In this document: positions 44,635 to 54,060 of the stretch, one piece after another | How positions within the stretch are numbered: the stretch's first letter is position 1 | Layout: each line of letters opens with the position of its first letter | Assembly (NCBI RefSeq): GCF_018998565.1 | Contig: NZ_JAHNZO010000001.1 | Coordinates: 387,774-451,773 of the forward strand | Length of the DNA: 64,000 bases | Source: Paenibacillus oleatilyticus | Lineage (GTDB): Bacteria; Bacillota; Bacilli; Paenibacillales; NBRC-103111 | Direction of reading: 5' to 3' | Translations under genes and position numbers: made by a program | The notes under the pieces: model-generated | What the model saw: the letters and a program-made list of their open reading frames with translations, nothing else | Database searches by the model: none | What the model was told of the DNA's origin: nothing

Positions 44635-45038
44635 AGCATTGGACTGGTTGACTGCGGATTTCTCCTCAAGTGATTTTCTGAAGTCATATTGAGTGTGACC
44701 ACAATACATTCAAACACTGAATTTTGAACACGTTGACCCTAATGCGGTTTGGTCAGGAATGGGTGCGGATAGGTAGCGCACATGATTTTCTGGGGACATT
44801 CGCACCGGAAAATGGAAGGGTTTATCCTATTTCCATACATTTTTGAATGAAGAATCGCCGTCGCACCCTCTACGGGTACATGCATGGATCCCCCGTAAAG
44901 TGGCATTTCTGATCGGGACTGGCATTTGCGTTTTTGTTTCTGATTCATGCTTTTCTATAGTAAAAAGCCAGGTCAACGGACCTGACTACAGCGAAACCCG
45001 GCCAAATCACCGGGTTTTGTATTTTATTCTGAGGCTGC
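44635..45038. other. Non-coding gap with terminator hairpins
   Basis: No credible gene. Near its right end a minus-strand terminator for the binding-protein operon (AGTCAGGTC-CGTT-GACCTGGCT then TTTTT, 44964-44987) and a plus-facing hairpin AAACCCGG-CCAAATCA-CCGGGTTT (44994-45017) are present. Confidence 0.5.
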
Positions 45039-46052
45039 TCATCGGCCGCCCTGCACTTCCTTTACCCACCGCTCGATCAGCCGGCTCCGGTTAGCTCCCG
45101 CCCAAGTCTGATCGTACGGCACGACGCGCAGCGCGTCCAAAGAGACCGCATCCTCGGGAGATACCGCCTCCCGGTTCGTCAGCCACTGATAATTGCCGAC
45201 CTGCTTGCCGAGCTCCTGCGCCTGCTTCGTCAGCGCCCAGTCGATAAAGGTTTGCGCTTCCTTCTCATTCGGACCGCCCCGGATCATCCCCATCGCGCCG
45301 ATTTCGTATCCGGTGCCTTCGCCCGGGTAATGGATCAGCAGATCGCGAAAGCCTTCCTTGTAAAATTTGACGGCATCGTGCGCGAACATGATGGCCGTTC
45401 CCGCCTCGCCCATCCCGACGCTGCGCCCGGGCGTGCTCCCGCTCGTCGTATAGCTGCGGACCTGTCCTTGCAGCTTCTTCAAGTAGTCGAACGCTTTCTC
45501 TTCGCCCCACAGCTGTACAAGCGTGGCCAATATCGTATAAGCCGTACCCGAGGATCTCGGATCGGCCAAGACGATCATCCCTTTGTACTTCGGATTGAGC
45601 AGGTCCTCCCAGGTTTGCGGCACCGACAACCCGACATCCTGCAGCCATTTGCGGTTGGAGACCAGGGCTAGAGCCCCGACATAAACGCCGATCCAATAGT
45701 TGTCCGGATCTTTGTATTTCTCGTCGATCCACTTGGCATTCGGCGACAAGTAGGGAGCCAGCAGCCCCTCCGCTTTGGCCTGGACGAACGTATCCGCGGG
45801 ACCGCCGTACCAGACGCTCGCTTTCGGGGCGCTTCGCTCCGCACGTATGCGCGCCAGGATTTCCCCACCCGACATGCGGACGTAGGAGGTTTTGATCCCC
45901 GTTTCCTTCTGGAACGCTTCTACGACTTTAATCGCATGGTCCTCGTACAATCCTGCATAAATGGTTAACGTTCCTTTGCGCTCGGAAGCACAGGAGGTCA
46001 GCACGGCCGCGCAAAGGATAAGGATTAACGCTCCCTGCCATCTCTTGTTCAT
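45039..46052 (-). CDS. Extracellular solute-binding lipoprotein, AfuA/Fbp type (second copy)
   Basis: 337 aa. Lipoprotein signal with lipobox LTSC. Family 1 binding fold with LTIYAGLYEDHAIKVVEAFQKETGI, SGGEILARIRAE, VWYGGPADTFVQAKAEGLL and TTSGSTPGRSVGMGEAG. Close paralogue of the protein at 49107-50183, sharing these blocks. Last gene of the ABC operon. Relatives bind Fe3+, sugar phosphates (AfuA) or aminoethylphosphonate; ligand not decided. Confidence 0.87.
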   Translation of the reverse strand: MNKRWQGALILILCAAVLTSCASERKGTLTIYAGLYEDHAIKVVEAFQKETGIKTSYVRMSGGEILARIRAERSAPKASVWYGGPADTFVQAKAEGLLAPYLSPNAKWIDEKYKDPDNYWIGVYVGALALVSNRKWLQDVGLSVPQTWEDLLNPKYKGMIVLADPRSSGTAYTILATLVQLWGEEKAFDYLKKLQGQVRSYTTSGSTPGRSVGMGEAGTAIMFAHDAVKFYKEGFRDLLIHYPGEGTGYEIGAMGMIRGGPNEKEAQTFIDWALTKQAQELGKQVGNYQWLTNREAVSPEDAVSLDALRVVPYDQTWAGANRSRLIERWVKEVQGGR

Positions 46053-46079
46053 GCCTGCTGCCCCCTTGCTGTCTGTAGA

Positions 46080-47156
46080 TTAGGCCGGAACGACTTGAAT
46101 CGAATGCTCGGGAAATTCGAGCGTCACGTGCTCCCCGGTCGGGAAAACCGAGCCTGCCACCGGATTATGCTGGGTGACCTGAAACGTTTTGCCGCCGAAA
46201 TCGATCTCGTATTCCTGCGTTTGTCCCATGAAGACGCTTTTCGTAATGACCGCATTGTTGCTCGCCGTCTTCAAGACGACGACGGATTCCGGCCGGATAA
46301 CCAGCGCTACCTGCTGTCCCGCCGTCACTTCCGCATGGTTCGCTGCTACCATTATACCCATTGGCGTATCGATCTCCAAGCGATCCTCGACGACCCGCGT
46401 CACCTTGCCTTCAACGAAGTTGGCCGAGCCGATAAAGTCGGCGACGAACTTTGTCTTCGGTCTTTGGTATATTTCCTGCGGTGTTCCGATCTGCTCGATC
46501 CGTCCTTTGTTCATGACGATGACGACGTCGCTCATGTACATCGCTTCGCTCTGATCGTGCGTGACGTAGACCGCGGTAATGCCAAGCGTCCGCTGAATGC
46601 GGCGGATTTCATCACGCATGACGATGCGCAGCTTGGCATCGAGATTGGATAGCGGCTCGTCGAACAGCAGCACGCTCGGCTCCATCACGAGCGCCCGGGC
46701 CAGCGCGACGCGCTGCTGCTGGCCTCCGGACATCTGGGAAGGCATGCGCTCCTTGTACTCGTTCAGGTTCATGATTTCGAGCACGCGCGACACTTTTTCC
46801 CGGATCACGGCTTGATCGAATTTTTTGATTTTAAGCCCGTAGGCGACATTGTCCCAAACGTTCAAATGCGGGAACAAAGCGTACGACTGAAACACCATCG
46901 TGCAATCCCGTTTATTCGGCGGAATCTCGTTGACCGGCTGGTCTCCGAACAAAATTTCACCGGAGGTAATATCCTCGAAACCCGCAATCATGCGCAGCGT
47001 CGTCGTTTTGCCGCAGCCGGACGGACCGAGCAGCGTGGCAAATTGCCCCTCTTCGATGACCAGATTGACATCGGATACCGCATTCGACGGCTGCTTGGTG
47101 CCCAAGCCCGCATAAGCTTTCGTAACCTGTTTGAGCGTGACCGATTTGGCTGCCAA
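46080..47156 (-). CDS. ABC transporter ATPase, Afu/Fbp/PotA type
   Basis: 358 aa. Walker A LLGPSGCGKTTTLRM, signature MSGGQQQRVALARAL, Walker B VLLFDEPLSNLDAKLR, H-loop VTHDQSEAMYM, then a C-terminal TOBE-type regulatory domain from about residue 240. Energises the fused permease encoded 12 bases upstream. Confidence 0.94.
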   Translation of the reverse strand: MAAKSVTLKQVTKAYAGLGTKQPSNAVSDVNLVIEEGQFATLLGPSGCGKTTTLRMIAGFEDITSGEILFGDQPVNEIPPNKRDCTMVFQSYALFPHLNVWDNVAYGLKIKKFDQAVIREKVSRVLEIMNLNEYKERMPSQMSGGQQQRVALARALVMEPSVLLFDEPLSNLDAKLRIVMRDEIRRIQRTLGITAVYVTHDQSEAMYMSDVVIVMNKGRIEQIGTPQEIYQRPKTKFVADFIGSANFVEGKVTRVVEDRLEIDTPMGIMVAANHAEVTAGQQVALVIRPESVVVLKTASNNAVITKSVFMGQTQEYEIDFGGKTFQVTQHNPVAGSVFPTGEHVTLEFPEHSIQVVPA

Positions 47157-47168
47157 GTCTTTCTCCCC

Positions 47169-48845
47169 CTACATTAACGTTTTTTCTTTGCTGCCGCCGA
47201 CGAAGCGAAGCAGCAGGTTAAGCAGCAGCAAGGCTGCGATCATGATCGCGATCAGAATCGTGCAGTACGCGCTGGCGACGCCGATCCGTCCGGATTCCAC
47301 CTGTGTGAGAATGGACGCTGTGATCAGGTTGTATTTGGCCGAGATGAGGAAAATGACGGCGCTCATCGCGGTCATGCTTTTGACGAAACCGTACACAAGG
47401 CCGCTGTAAAACGCCGGCTTGATGAGCGGCAGGACGACGGTGAAAAAGTTGCGCGCCTGCCCGGCCCCCAAATTCGTCGCCGCCTCTTCGATCGACGGAT
47501 CGATCTGCTGTAAGGACGCGATCCCGGACCGGATACCGACCGGAATGGCCCGCACGACGAACGCGACGATAATGATCAGCGCCGTGCCCGTGAGCGCAAG
47601 CGGAGCCTGGTTGAACGCCAAAATGTACGAAATTCCGATGACCGTCCCCGGAATGGCGATGGACAGCATGCTGACGGATTCGAGTGCTTTTTTCCCGATG
47701 AACTGCTTGCGGACGACCAGGAAAGCGATGATCATGCCGAGCAGGCCGGCAATCGGCGTCGCGATGATCGACAGCAGCAGCGTGTCCTTCATCGATTTTT
47801 GACCGAGCGAGAACACGTACTTGTAATGATCCCAGGTGAAGCTGTTGTTAATGCCCCACAGCTTGATGAACGAGCCAATCGGCACGAGCAAATAGAACGC
47901 GATAACGATAACCGATAGCAGCATGCACAGCACGAACAGCGACTGCCGGGTTACCCCTTTCTCGATCAGACGGCGGCCGTGGGCAGGTTTGCCGGTAACG
48001 GTGACGTAGCTTTTTTTGCCGATCCAAAATTTTTGCAATGCGTAAATCAGAAACGTGATGCTCATCAGCACCATCGCCAGCGCCGCGCCGGCTTGTATAT
48101 CGTAGCTGCCGACCGCTTGAAGGTAAATTTCGCGGGCGACGGTCGTGTAGTTGCCGCCGAGCGTCATCGGATTGCCGAAATCGGCCAGCGACTGTACGAA
48201 CACAAGCAGAAACGCATTCGCAATCCCCGGCATCGTCAGCGGCAGCGTGACGTTCAGGAACGTGCGCAGCCGTCCCGCGCCCATGTTCATGCTCGCTTCT
48301 TCCAGCGACGGGCTGATCGAGCGCAGCAAGCCGGCCAGCACGAGGAAAGCGACCGGGAAGTACGTCAGCGTCTGGACGAGCACCAGGCCCTTCAGGCCGT
48401 AAATGTTGGCGTTTTCCAAACCGAGCAGATGCTTGGAGACGAAGCCCTGCTTGCCGAACAGCAAAATCGCGGAAAGCGAGATGACGAACGGCGGGGAAAT
48501 GACCGGCAAAATCGCGACGGCGTTAAACAGCTTTTTGAACGGAACCTTCACGTACGCGAACGTATAAGCGAACATGTAGGCGATAGCTGTCGACAGAATG
48601 GATACGATGACAGCCAAGAGCAAGGAGTTTTTCAGTGCTTCGAACAGTTGTCCGCCCGACAAAACGCCTACATACGCACTGAGCGAAACCGCTCCGTCCG
48701 GGTTGATAAAGCTGCTTTTCAAGATTTGATACAGCGGATAAACGATAAATACCGCCAGACACGCCATGACGAGCAGGATGCAGAGCAGAAGCAGCGGTTC
48801 CCGCGTCAGTCTGCGGAGCTCGCTTGCGGTACGGTTCCATGACAT
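47169..48845 (-). CDS. ABC transporter permease, two fused membrane domains (AfuB/FbpB type)
   Basis: 558 aa with about 12 membrane helices in two homologous halves. Each half has an EAA loop: SLEEASMNMGAGRLRTFLNVTLPLTMPG and SIEEAATNLGAGQARNFFTVVLPLIKPA (each quoted only to show the repeat). The duplicated permease is typical of Fbp/Afu ferric, sugar-phosphate or phosphonate importers. It lies between the first binding protein and the ATPase, with repeat copy B in the 261-base gap before it. Confidence 0.93.
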   Translation of the reverse strand: MSWNRTASELRRLTREPLLLLCILLVMACLAVFIVYPLYQILKSSFINPDGAVSLSAYVGVLSGGQLFEALKNSLLLAVIVSILSTAIAYMFAYTFAYVKVPFKKLFNAVAILPVISPPFVISLSAILLFGKQGFVSKHLLGLENANIYGLKGLVLVQTLTYFPVAFLVLAGLLRSISPSLEEASMNMGAGRLRTFLNVTLPLTMPGIANAFLLVFVQSLADFGNPMTLGGNYTTVAREIYLQAVGSYDIQAGAALAMVLMSITFLIYALQKFWIGKKSYVTVTGKPAHGRRLIEKGVTRQSLFVLCMLLSVIVIAFYLLVPIGSFIKLWGINNSFTWDHYKYVFSLGQKSMKDTLLLSIIATPIAGLLGMIIAFLVVRKQFIGKKALESVSMLSIAIPGTVIGISYILAFNQAPLALTGTALIIIVAFVVRAIPVGIRSGIASLQQIDPSIEEAATNLGAGQARNFFTVVLPLIKPAFYSGLVYGFVKSMTAMSAVIFLISAKYNLITASILTQVESGRIGVASAYCTILIAIMIAALLLLNLLLRFVGGSKEKTLM

Positions 48846-48904
48846 GGGCCACAGGCTCCTTTCTTGGGTGGGCCGGGACGGTTTTTGGATTTGGGGCGGG
48901 GAAA

Positions 48905-49060
48905 TGTAGGATTCTCTTCGGCTATGCCGTGGAGTATATCCCTCCGGCCGCTCTTGAAACCCGTGAAATTTTGATTAGATTTTCTATAGTATTTTCACGG
49001 ATTTCAAAGGCGGACGTAAACTCCTACGGAATATACTCCACTTTTCGCAGAGAAATCTAA
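48905..49060. repeat. Nested palindromic repeat, copy B
   Basis: Outer arms GTGGAGTATATCCC (48929-48942) and GGAATATACTCCAC (49028-49041). Conserved linkers CTCCGGCCGCTCTT and AAAGGCGGACGTAAACTC are the same as in copy A. Inner arms TTGAAACCCGTGAAA and TTTTCACGGATTTCAA pair with one mismatch. Further weak pairing extends outward (GGATTCTC with GAGAAATC). The stems differ in sequence from copy A yet pair within themselves. It sits between the first binding-protein gene and the permease gene of one operon. Confidence 0.85.
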
Positions 49061-49106
49061 CAACATGTCTTCCCGCTCGGATAAATCCAAAGACCGTCCC
49101 GGAGTA

Positions 49107-50183
49107 TTATTTCTTCACTTCACTATTCCATTTGTCGAGCAGGCGTTTGCGCTCTTTGCCCGCTTCCGTAGGATCGTATTGGATCGGGTTGATGTCGGAC
49201 AGCTTGATCGCCTTTTTCGGCTCTTTCGCGTCCGGGTTCGTCAAGTTCTGGTAGCTGCCTGTACGCTGCCCGACTTCCTGCGCGCTTGCGCCGAGCGACC
49301 AGTCGACGAATTTTTGCGCCAGCTCTTGGTTTTTCGTATTTTTGATGACCGCGACGGCGCCGGTTTCATAGCCTGTCCCATCTTTAGGGATCGTCAGCTC
49401 CATCGTGTCGAAGCCTTCCTCTTGGTACTTGATGACGTCGTGCGCGAACAGCACGCCGACGGCCGCTTCGCCCATCCCCACCATACGCCCCGGAGCGGAG
49501 CCGCTGGTCGTGTATTGCTGAATTTGCGGGTGCAGCTTTTTCAGGTAATCGAACCCTTTGTCTTCCGCGCCTTTCACTTTCAATACCGTGTAGAGAGCGG
49601 TGTAGGCCGTGCCGGACGAAGCCGGGTTCGCCATGACGATTTGTCCCTTATACGCAGGGTTGAGCAGATCTTCCCATGTTTGCGGCGCTTGTAGGTTATG
49701 ATCCTTTAGAAACTTTTTGTTCGACGCGAAGCCGAGGAAACCGACATAAATCCCGGTCCAATGCCCGTTCGGGTCTTTATACTTTGCATCTACCTTCTCG
49801 GCGGCAGGCGATTTATAAGGCGCGAGCAGCCCTTCGTTCATTGCAGCAACGAACGTATCCGCCGGGCCGCCGTACCAGATATCCGCCTGCGGGTTGTCTT
49901 TCTCCGCGCGGATTTTGGCGAGAATCTCGCCCCCGGACATGCGGACCATGTCGGCTTGAATCCCGGTGTCCTTCGTGAACTGTTTCATCGCCTCGACGGC
50001 ATGGTCTTCCTGAAATCCGACGTATACGGTCAGCTTGCCTTTCGACTTGTCCGTTTTAGCTGCATCTCCAGCTGCGGGGGCAGGTGCGGCTCCGCCGGAG
50101 GCAGGCTTGTCGGCGCTGCCGCAGCCGGCAGCTACGGATGCGGTCAAAATTACGGCGAGCGTAGCGGATAGTGCTTTTTTCAT
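49107..50183 (-). CDS. Extracellular solute-binding lipoprotein, AfuA/Fbp type (first copy)
   Basis: 358 aa. Lipobox VAAGC, an Ala/Pro/Gly linker, then the binding domain: LTVYVGFQEDHAVEAMKQFTKD, SGGEILAKIRAEK, IWYGGPADTFVAAMNEGLL, TTSGSAPGRMVGMGEAA. First gene of the ABC operon (binding protein, permease, ATPase, second binding protein), separated from the permease by a large hairpin repeat. Ligand not decided. Confidence 0.9.
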   Translation of the reverse strand: MKKALSATLAVILTASVAAGCGSADKPASGGAAPAPAAGDAAKTDKSKGKLTVYVGFQEDHAVEAMKQFTKDTGIQADMVRMSGGEILAKIRAEKDNPQADIWYGGPADTFVAAMNEGLLAPYKSPAAEKVDAKYKDPNGHWTGIYVGFLGFASNKKFLKDHNLQAPQTWEDLLNPAYKGQIVMANPASSGTAYTALYTVLKVKGAEDKGFDYLKKLHPQIQQYTTSGSAPGRMVGMGEAAVGVLFAHDVIKYQEEGFDTMELTIPKDGTGYETGAVAVIKNTKNQELAQKFVDWSLGASAQEVGQRTGSYQNLTNPDAKEPKKAIKLSDINPIQYDPTEAGKERKRLLDKWNSEVKK

Positions 50184-50227
50184 CTTTTGTAACGACTCCC
50201 TTCGGTTGTTTGGATAACTTTATCATA

Positions 50228-50244
50228 AGTGAAGCGTTTCCAAC
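50228..50244. promoter_or_regulatory. cre-like sequence upstream of the ABC operon
   Basis: Minus strand TTGGAAACGCTTCAC resembles a cre box but misses the last two positions of the consensus. Located 45-60 bases before the binding-protein start. Weak. Confidence 0.25.
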
Positions 50245-50275
50245 CGGGAAGTTTAAGTCTTTGCCACATCAAACG

Positions 50276-50326
50276 GCAAAAAATAAAACCTCCGGCCCAT
50301 GACCACAAGATCATGAACCGGAGGCT
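50276..50326 (-). terminator. Terminator of the PTS operon
   Basis: On the minus strand GCCTCCGG-TTCATGA ... TCATGGG-CCGGAGG is followed by TTTTATTTTTT. Confidence 0.8.
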
Positions 50327-50346
50327 CAAACGGGCAGCATCCCGTA

Positions 50347-51624
50347 TTAACCGGCCTCTATGCCGAACAACCGAAGCAGGCCGTTCAAAATCAGCCCGAC
50401 GACGGCAAAGTCCGTATCCGCGAACGTTGCCCGGACGAAGCCAAGGCTGGAGAGCAGCGGCAGCAAAAAGACCGGCAGCAGCGTAATGACGAAGCCGTGG
50501 CATAGCGCAGCGACGATCAGCCCCCTACGGCCGCCGACCTGATACGCGATGACGCCGGAAGCGCCTCCCGAGAAAAAGTGCGGGATCACGCCGGGGATGA
50601 TGACCGTATACTGGAATGCCATGAGCGTGCCCATCGCGGCGAGCCCGCCGATAAAGCTGAGCAGGAAACCGAGCGCCGCCGCAATGGGCGCATACGTGAA
50701 CAAAACCGGGCAATCCAGCGCCGGAATCGCTCCCGGCACGATTTTTTCGGCAATGCCGTTAAAGGCGGGAATAATCTCAGCCAGCATCATTCGCACGCCC
50801 GACAAAATAACGAACACGCCGGCCGTGAACCAAATCGCCTGAATGGCCGAGACGACGACGGGATGACGCCCGGAAAACATCTCGGACAGCGCTTCGGCCG
50901 GCACGAACAAGCTGGATAAACCAAACAGCAGGAGCGTAAAGACGGAGATGACGACCATATGATCCTGGAAAAACGGATAAATCCGTTTCAAGCCTTCCGG
51001 CATCGGTTTCTTTTCCTTCGTCCCGACCACCTGCGCGATCAAGCCCGAAAGCGCATAGCCTGCGCTGTTGAAATGCCCGATGGCGAACTCGCTGCCGCCG
51101 GTCACTTGACGGACGTACCGCTGGCTCACCGCCGGTCCGAACGACATGGCGAGCGCCAAGAACAGTCCGCCCCATCCGTAAAGCTGCCACGCCGGAAGAT
51201 GGGCCGAATCGAGCAAAGCCGCCAGCATCGACGCCATGAAAAGCATGTGATGGCCGGTAAGGAATACGTACTTGAACGGCGTCCAGCGGGCGATAGCCAG
51301 ATGAAGCGCCATGCCGATCAGCATGATAACCGCGATCTCGCGGCCGTAGTTGATCTGCGCGAGCCCCGCAATCGTCTCGTTGTGCGGCATAATGCCGATC
51401 ATTTGCAGCCCGCGCTGCACGATAATCGACAGATTGGATAAGGACGAACCGGCGGCGGAAGCTCCGATCTGGAGCAAAATATACCCGAGCATCGTTTTGA
51501 TCGTGCCGCTGAGCAGCTTTTGCGGGGAAGCCTTCTGCAGCAGCAGACCGATCAAGGCAATGACCCCAAGCAAGAAGGCCGGTTCGCCGAGCAGCCCTTT
51601 ATTGATAATTTGCGACCAGTTCAT
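50347..51624 (-). CDS. PTS permease EIIC, ascorbate/UlaA type
   Basis: 425 aa polytopic membrane protein of the SgaT/UlaA EIIC class: LGYILLQIGASAAGSSLSNLS, GGSEFAIGHFNSAGYALSGLIAQVVG, FTYAPIAAALGFLLSFIGGLAAM and PHFFSGGASGVIAYQVGGRRG. The ATG at 51624 overlaps the EIIB stop (ATGA). No catabolic gene follows, so the sugar is unknown; ascorbate-like compounds are the family's known substrates. Confidence 0.88.
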   Translation of the reverse strand: MNWSQIINKGLLGEPAFLLGVIALIGLLLQKASPQKLLSGTIKTMLGYILLQIGASAAGSSLSNLSIIVQRGLQMIGIMPHNETIAGLAQINYGREIAVIMLIGMALHLAIARWTPFKYVFLTGHHMLFMASMLAALLDSAHLPAWQLYGWGGLFLALAMSFGPAVSQRYVRQVTGGSEFAIGHFNSAGYALSGLIAQVVGTKEKKPMPEGLKRIYPFFQDHMVVISVFTLLLFGLSSLFVPAEALSEMFSGRHPVVVSAIQAIWFTAGVFVILSGVRMMLAEIIPAFNGIAEKIVPGAIPALDCPVLFTYAPIAAALGFLLSFIGGLAAMGTLMAFQYTVIIPGVIPHFFSGGASGVIAYQVGGRRGLIVAALCHGFVITLLPVFLLPLLSSLGFVRATFADTDFAVVGLILNGLLRLFGIEAG

Positions 51625-51944
51625 TCCCGCAATCCCTTCTCCCGTTCCCGCCAGGCCAGAAAACGCGGGCTTTCCATCAGCTTGGTCCGCAAATAATTCC
51701 GGTCGGTCATATTTTCCAGCGGTATCCATTCGGCTTGCTCCAGCAGCCGGGGAGGCAAAGAATCGGCGATGTGGTGAGCGCCGACAATCAAGTCCGCGGC
51801 CGGACTTAAGCCGAGCGACGCGACATCCATATGCTCGATGTCGGCGCGGAGCCCCTGCTCCCGAAGCAGCGCTTCGAGATGGATGCGGATCATCAGACTG
51901 GTGCCGAGGCCGCTTGTGCAAACCACATTAATTTTCAGCGTCAA
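51621..51944 (-). CDS. PTS EIIB component, UlaB/SgaB type
   Basis: 107 aa. The phospho-Cys lies in INVVCTSGLGTSLMIRI, the EIIB active loop. TTG start after AGGAGGG. The start overlaps the regulator gene by 17 bases and the end overlaps EIIC by 4, so all are translated together. Confidence 0.9.
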   Translation of the reverse strand: MTLKINVVCTSGLGTSLMIRIHLEALLREQGLRADIEHMDVASLGLSPAADLIVGAHHIADSLPPRLLEQAEWIPLENMTDRNYLRTKLMESPRFLAWREREKGLRE

Positions 51945-54036
51945 GCGTCTCGCCCTCCTTTGCCTTCAAACGATCCCATACAGCTGCCGCATCGTCGGTT
52001 CGTCTCAGAAATTCCATAAACGCCGCATCGCCAAAAACATCGAGCAGCGTAGATAACGCGGTCAAATGCGACGTTTTGTCCGCAGCGGCCAGCGTAACGA
52101 GCAGCCACACCGGCTGCCCCGACGGTCCGAGCGGCACAGGGTCGGCCAGCGCGACCAAGCTGAAGCCGGTGCCCCATACGCCATCCTGAGGCGATGCGTG
52201 CGGAAAGGCAATGCCTTCCCCAATGACAAAATGATGCTTCTGCTCGCCAATCATCTGGAGAAGCTTTTCTTCGTACTGAAGTCCGATGATTCCCCGCTCG
52301 CGCAGCAGCCTGCTGCCGAGCCGCACCGCCTCTTCCCAGCCTTCGACCGTTTGCCCGGTCAGGATCGAGTCGGCGGGCAGCAGATCGCTCAGCCGCTGCA
52401 GCCCTTTATGCCCGGACACGCCTCCGCCCTGCAGCAGATGGATAAGGTCCTCCAGCAGCCGGTTCCGGTTGCGCACGTCGGCATGGCGCTCGACGATGCG
52501 GACGATCTCGCCCACCCGCTGCAGCGTATCGGCTTCCATCGGCCGCCCCAGCGGCGACACGCCTAGCAGGCGCCCGATGCTGCTCTCGTCCTCGGGGCTC
52601 AGCAGCGGCGATACTTTGATCACCTGCACAGGAAGCGGCAGTTGAATCTCGATCGTCGATAAAATCGCGTCGATTTGCCCGAACGGCAGCTGCTTGAGCT
52701 CCTTGTAAGCGAATCTCCCGGCAATCTCCAGCACAGGGAACGTCGACTCCAGTCTCCGCTGAAGAATCGCCGACGAGCCGAGGCCGGAGCTGCATACGAT
52801 CGCTACCCGTTTCCGGACCGCGCTTACGGCATGGGCTAGCCCGCTGCTTAAATGCAAGGAGATGTAACCGATTTCATCGCGGTCGAAGCAAACGCCCTGC
52901 TCCTGCAGCACCCGGTTGACCACCTCTTGCGTTACGTCGAGCAGCGAAGCATATTCTTGCTCCAGCTGCGGCAGCAGCGGATTCGCGCTCTGCAGGCCGA
53001 ATTTGGCGCGGTACATCGCAGGCTTCAAATGGACGGACAGCCCGTGCACCACCTGTTCGGTACGCTGAAGCGGCCGATGCAGCTCCTGCTCCACCTCCAT
53101 GACGATCCGCTTGGCCAGTTGGACGTAAACGGACTGCTCCGCCTTGGCATCCTGCGCTTTTTGCGCGCCCAGAATGTGCTGGGTAATATAGCCCGCTTCC
53201 TCCAAGGGCACCTCAAGCTGAAAATAACGCTCCATTTCCGGCAGCGCAAGCTGTCGGACGACCCGGAATTCCTCCGCTCCGCTCACTTCGCCGAACAGCT
53301 CCGGGTCCATTTGAATGCGGTGGTTGTTTTTCAACCGCTCGACGGCCATTAGAAGATGAAGCACCAACGCCGAATACCCTGCGTCCGTAAATTCGACGTT
53401 CAACTTGCGCTCCAGCATCCGCACAATATCGAATAAAAATTGCGCATCCTTGGGCGAGAACCAAGGGTTCCACAGGTTCGTTCCCCCCATCCGGTCTTCC
53501 CGGTCTCCAAGAACGACCCGAAGAACATTCTCATCCGTAATTTCCAGCCGCAGCAGTTCGAGGTAAGCCGATCTTTTTTTCCGTTCGTCCCCCAGCACCC
53601 GAATCCATCCGCCCTCTCTGGCGAGCTTCAGGTCTTTGCCACCCAGCAGCCTGGTGACTTCCACCAAATCGCTCAGCAGCGTGCTTTTGCTGATTTTCAG
53701 CTCTTCCTGCACCTGGTCCGCCCTCAGCTTGGACGATTCGAGCAGCCGCTTGGCCAGCCAGCGGGACCGCCGCTCCGCATCGAGATGATCCGGCCGTTCT
53801 CTAAGCAGACGCTCAAGCTTCTCCCGCCCGTCCTCGTCTAAAATAAGCGCAATGCCGTGCTTGCGGCTGCGTTCGATCCCGATGCCGTATCCGGCCAGCC
53901 AGTCTTCGATCTGCAGCAGATCGTGGCGAACCGTCCGCGCCGAAATGCCGTACTCCGATTGAAACCGGTCCACAGGCACGAATCCGCGTTGTTCCAATAG
54001 TTCCGTCAATATGCTCTGCTGTCTTGCGGATAACAT
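51928..54036 (-). CDS. PRD-containing transcription activator with EIIB-like and EIIA domains
   Basis: 702 aa, MtlR/LicR-type. Order: N-terminal HTH pair (ILTELLEQRGFVPVDRFQSEYGISARTVRHDL), two PTS-regulation domains with conserved His (residues about 180-400), an EIIB-Gat-like domain with VAIVCSSGLGSSAILQRRLE, and a C-terminal fructose/mannitol-type EIIA with its phospho-His in GEGIAFPHASPQDGV. The operon has no separate EIIA, so this domain may both sense and pass phosphate to the adjacent EIIB (inference). GGAGG 7 bases before the ATG. Confidence 0.92.
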   Translation of the reverse strand: MLSARQQSILTELLEQRGFVPVDRFQSEYGISARTVRHDLLQIEDWLAGYGIGIERSRKHGIALILDEDGREKLERLLRERPDHLDAERRSRWLAKRLLESSKLRADQVQEELKISKSTLLSDLVEVTRLLGGKDLKLAREGGWIRVLGDERKKRSAYLELLRLEITDENVLRVVLGDREDRMGGTNLWNPWFSPKDAQFLFDIVRMLERKLNVEFTDAGYSALVLHLLMAVERLKNNHRIQMDPELFGEVSGAEEFRVVRQLALPEMERYFQLEVPLEEAGYITQHILGAQKAQDAKAEQSVYVQLAKRIVMEVEQELHRPLQRTEQVVHGLSVHLKPAMYRAKFGLQSANPLLPQLEQEYASLLDVTQEVVNRVLQEQGVCFDRDEIGYISLHLSSGLAHAVSAVRKRVAIVCSSGLGSSAILQRRLESTFPVLEIAGRFAYKELKQLPFGQIDAILSTIEIQLPLPVQVIKVSPLLSPEDESSIGRLLGVSPLGRPMEADTLQRVGEIVRIVERHADVRNRNRLLEDLIHLLQGGGVSGHKGLQRLSDLLPADSILTGQTVEGWEEAVRLGSRLLRERGIIGLQYEEKLLQMIGEQKHHFVIGEGIAFPHASPQDGVWGTGFSLVALADPVPLGPSGQPVWLLVTLAAADKTSHLTALSTLLDVFGDAAFMEFLRRTDDAAAVWDRLKAKEGETLDAEN

Positions 54037-54060
54037 ATTTCTGCCTCCGTAGCCGTAAAC

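Noticed and set aside
44739-44948. 69-codon minus-strand frame before the binding-protein operon
   Set aside because: Basic, motif-free translation and no ribosome site; treated as non-coding.
45010-45030. CCGGGTTTTGTATTTT as terminator of a plus-strand gene
   Set aside because: No plus-strand gene precedes it closely; listed only within the intergenic description.
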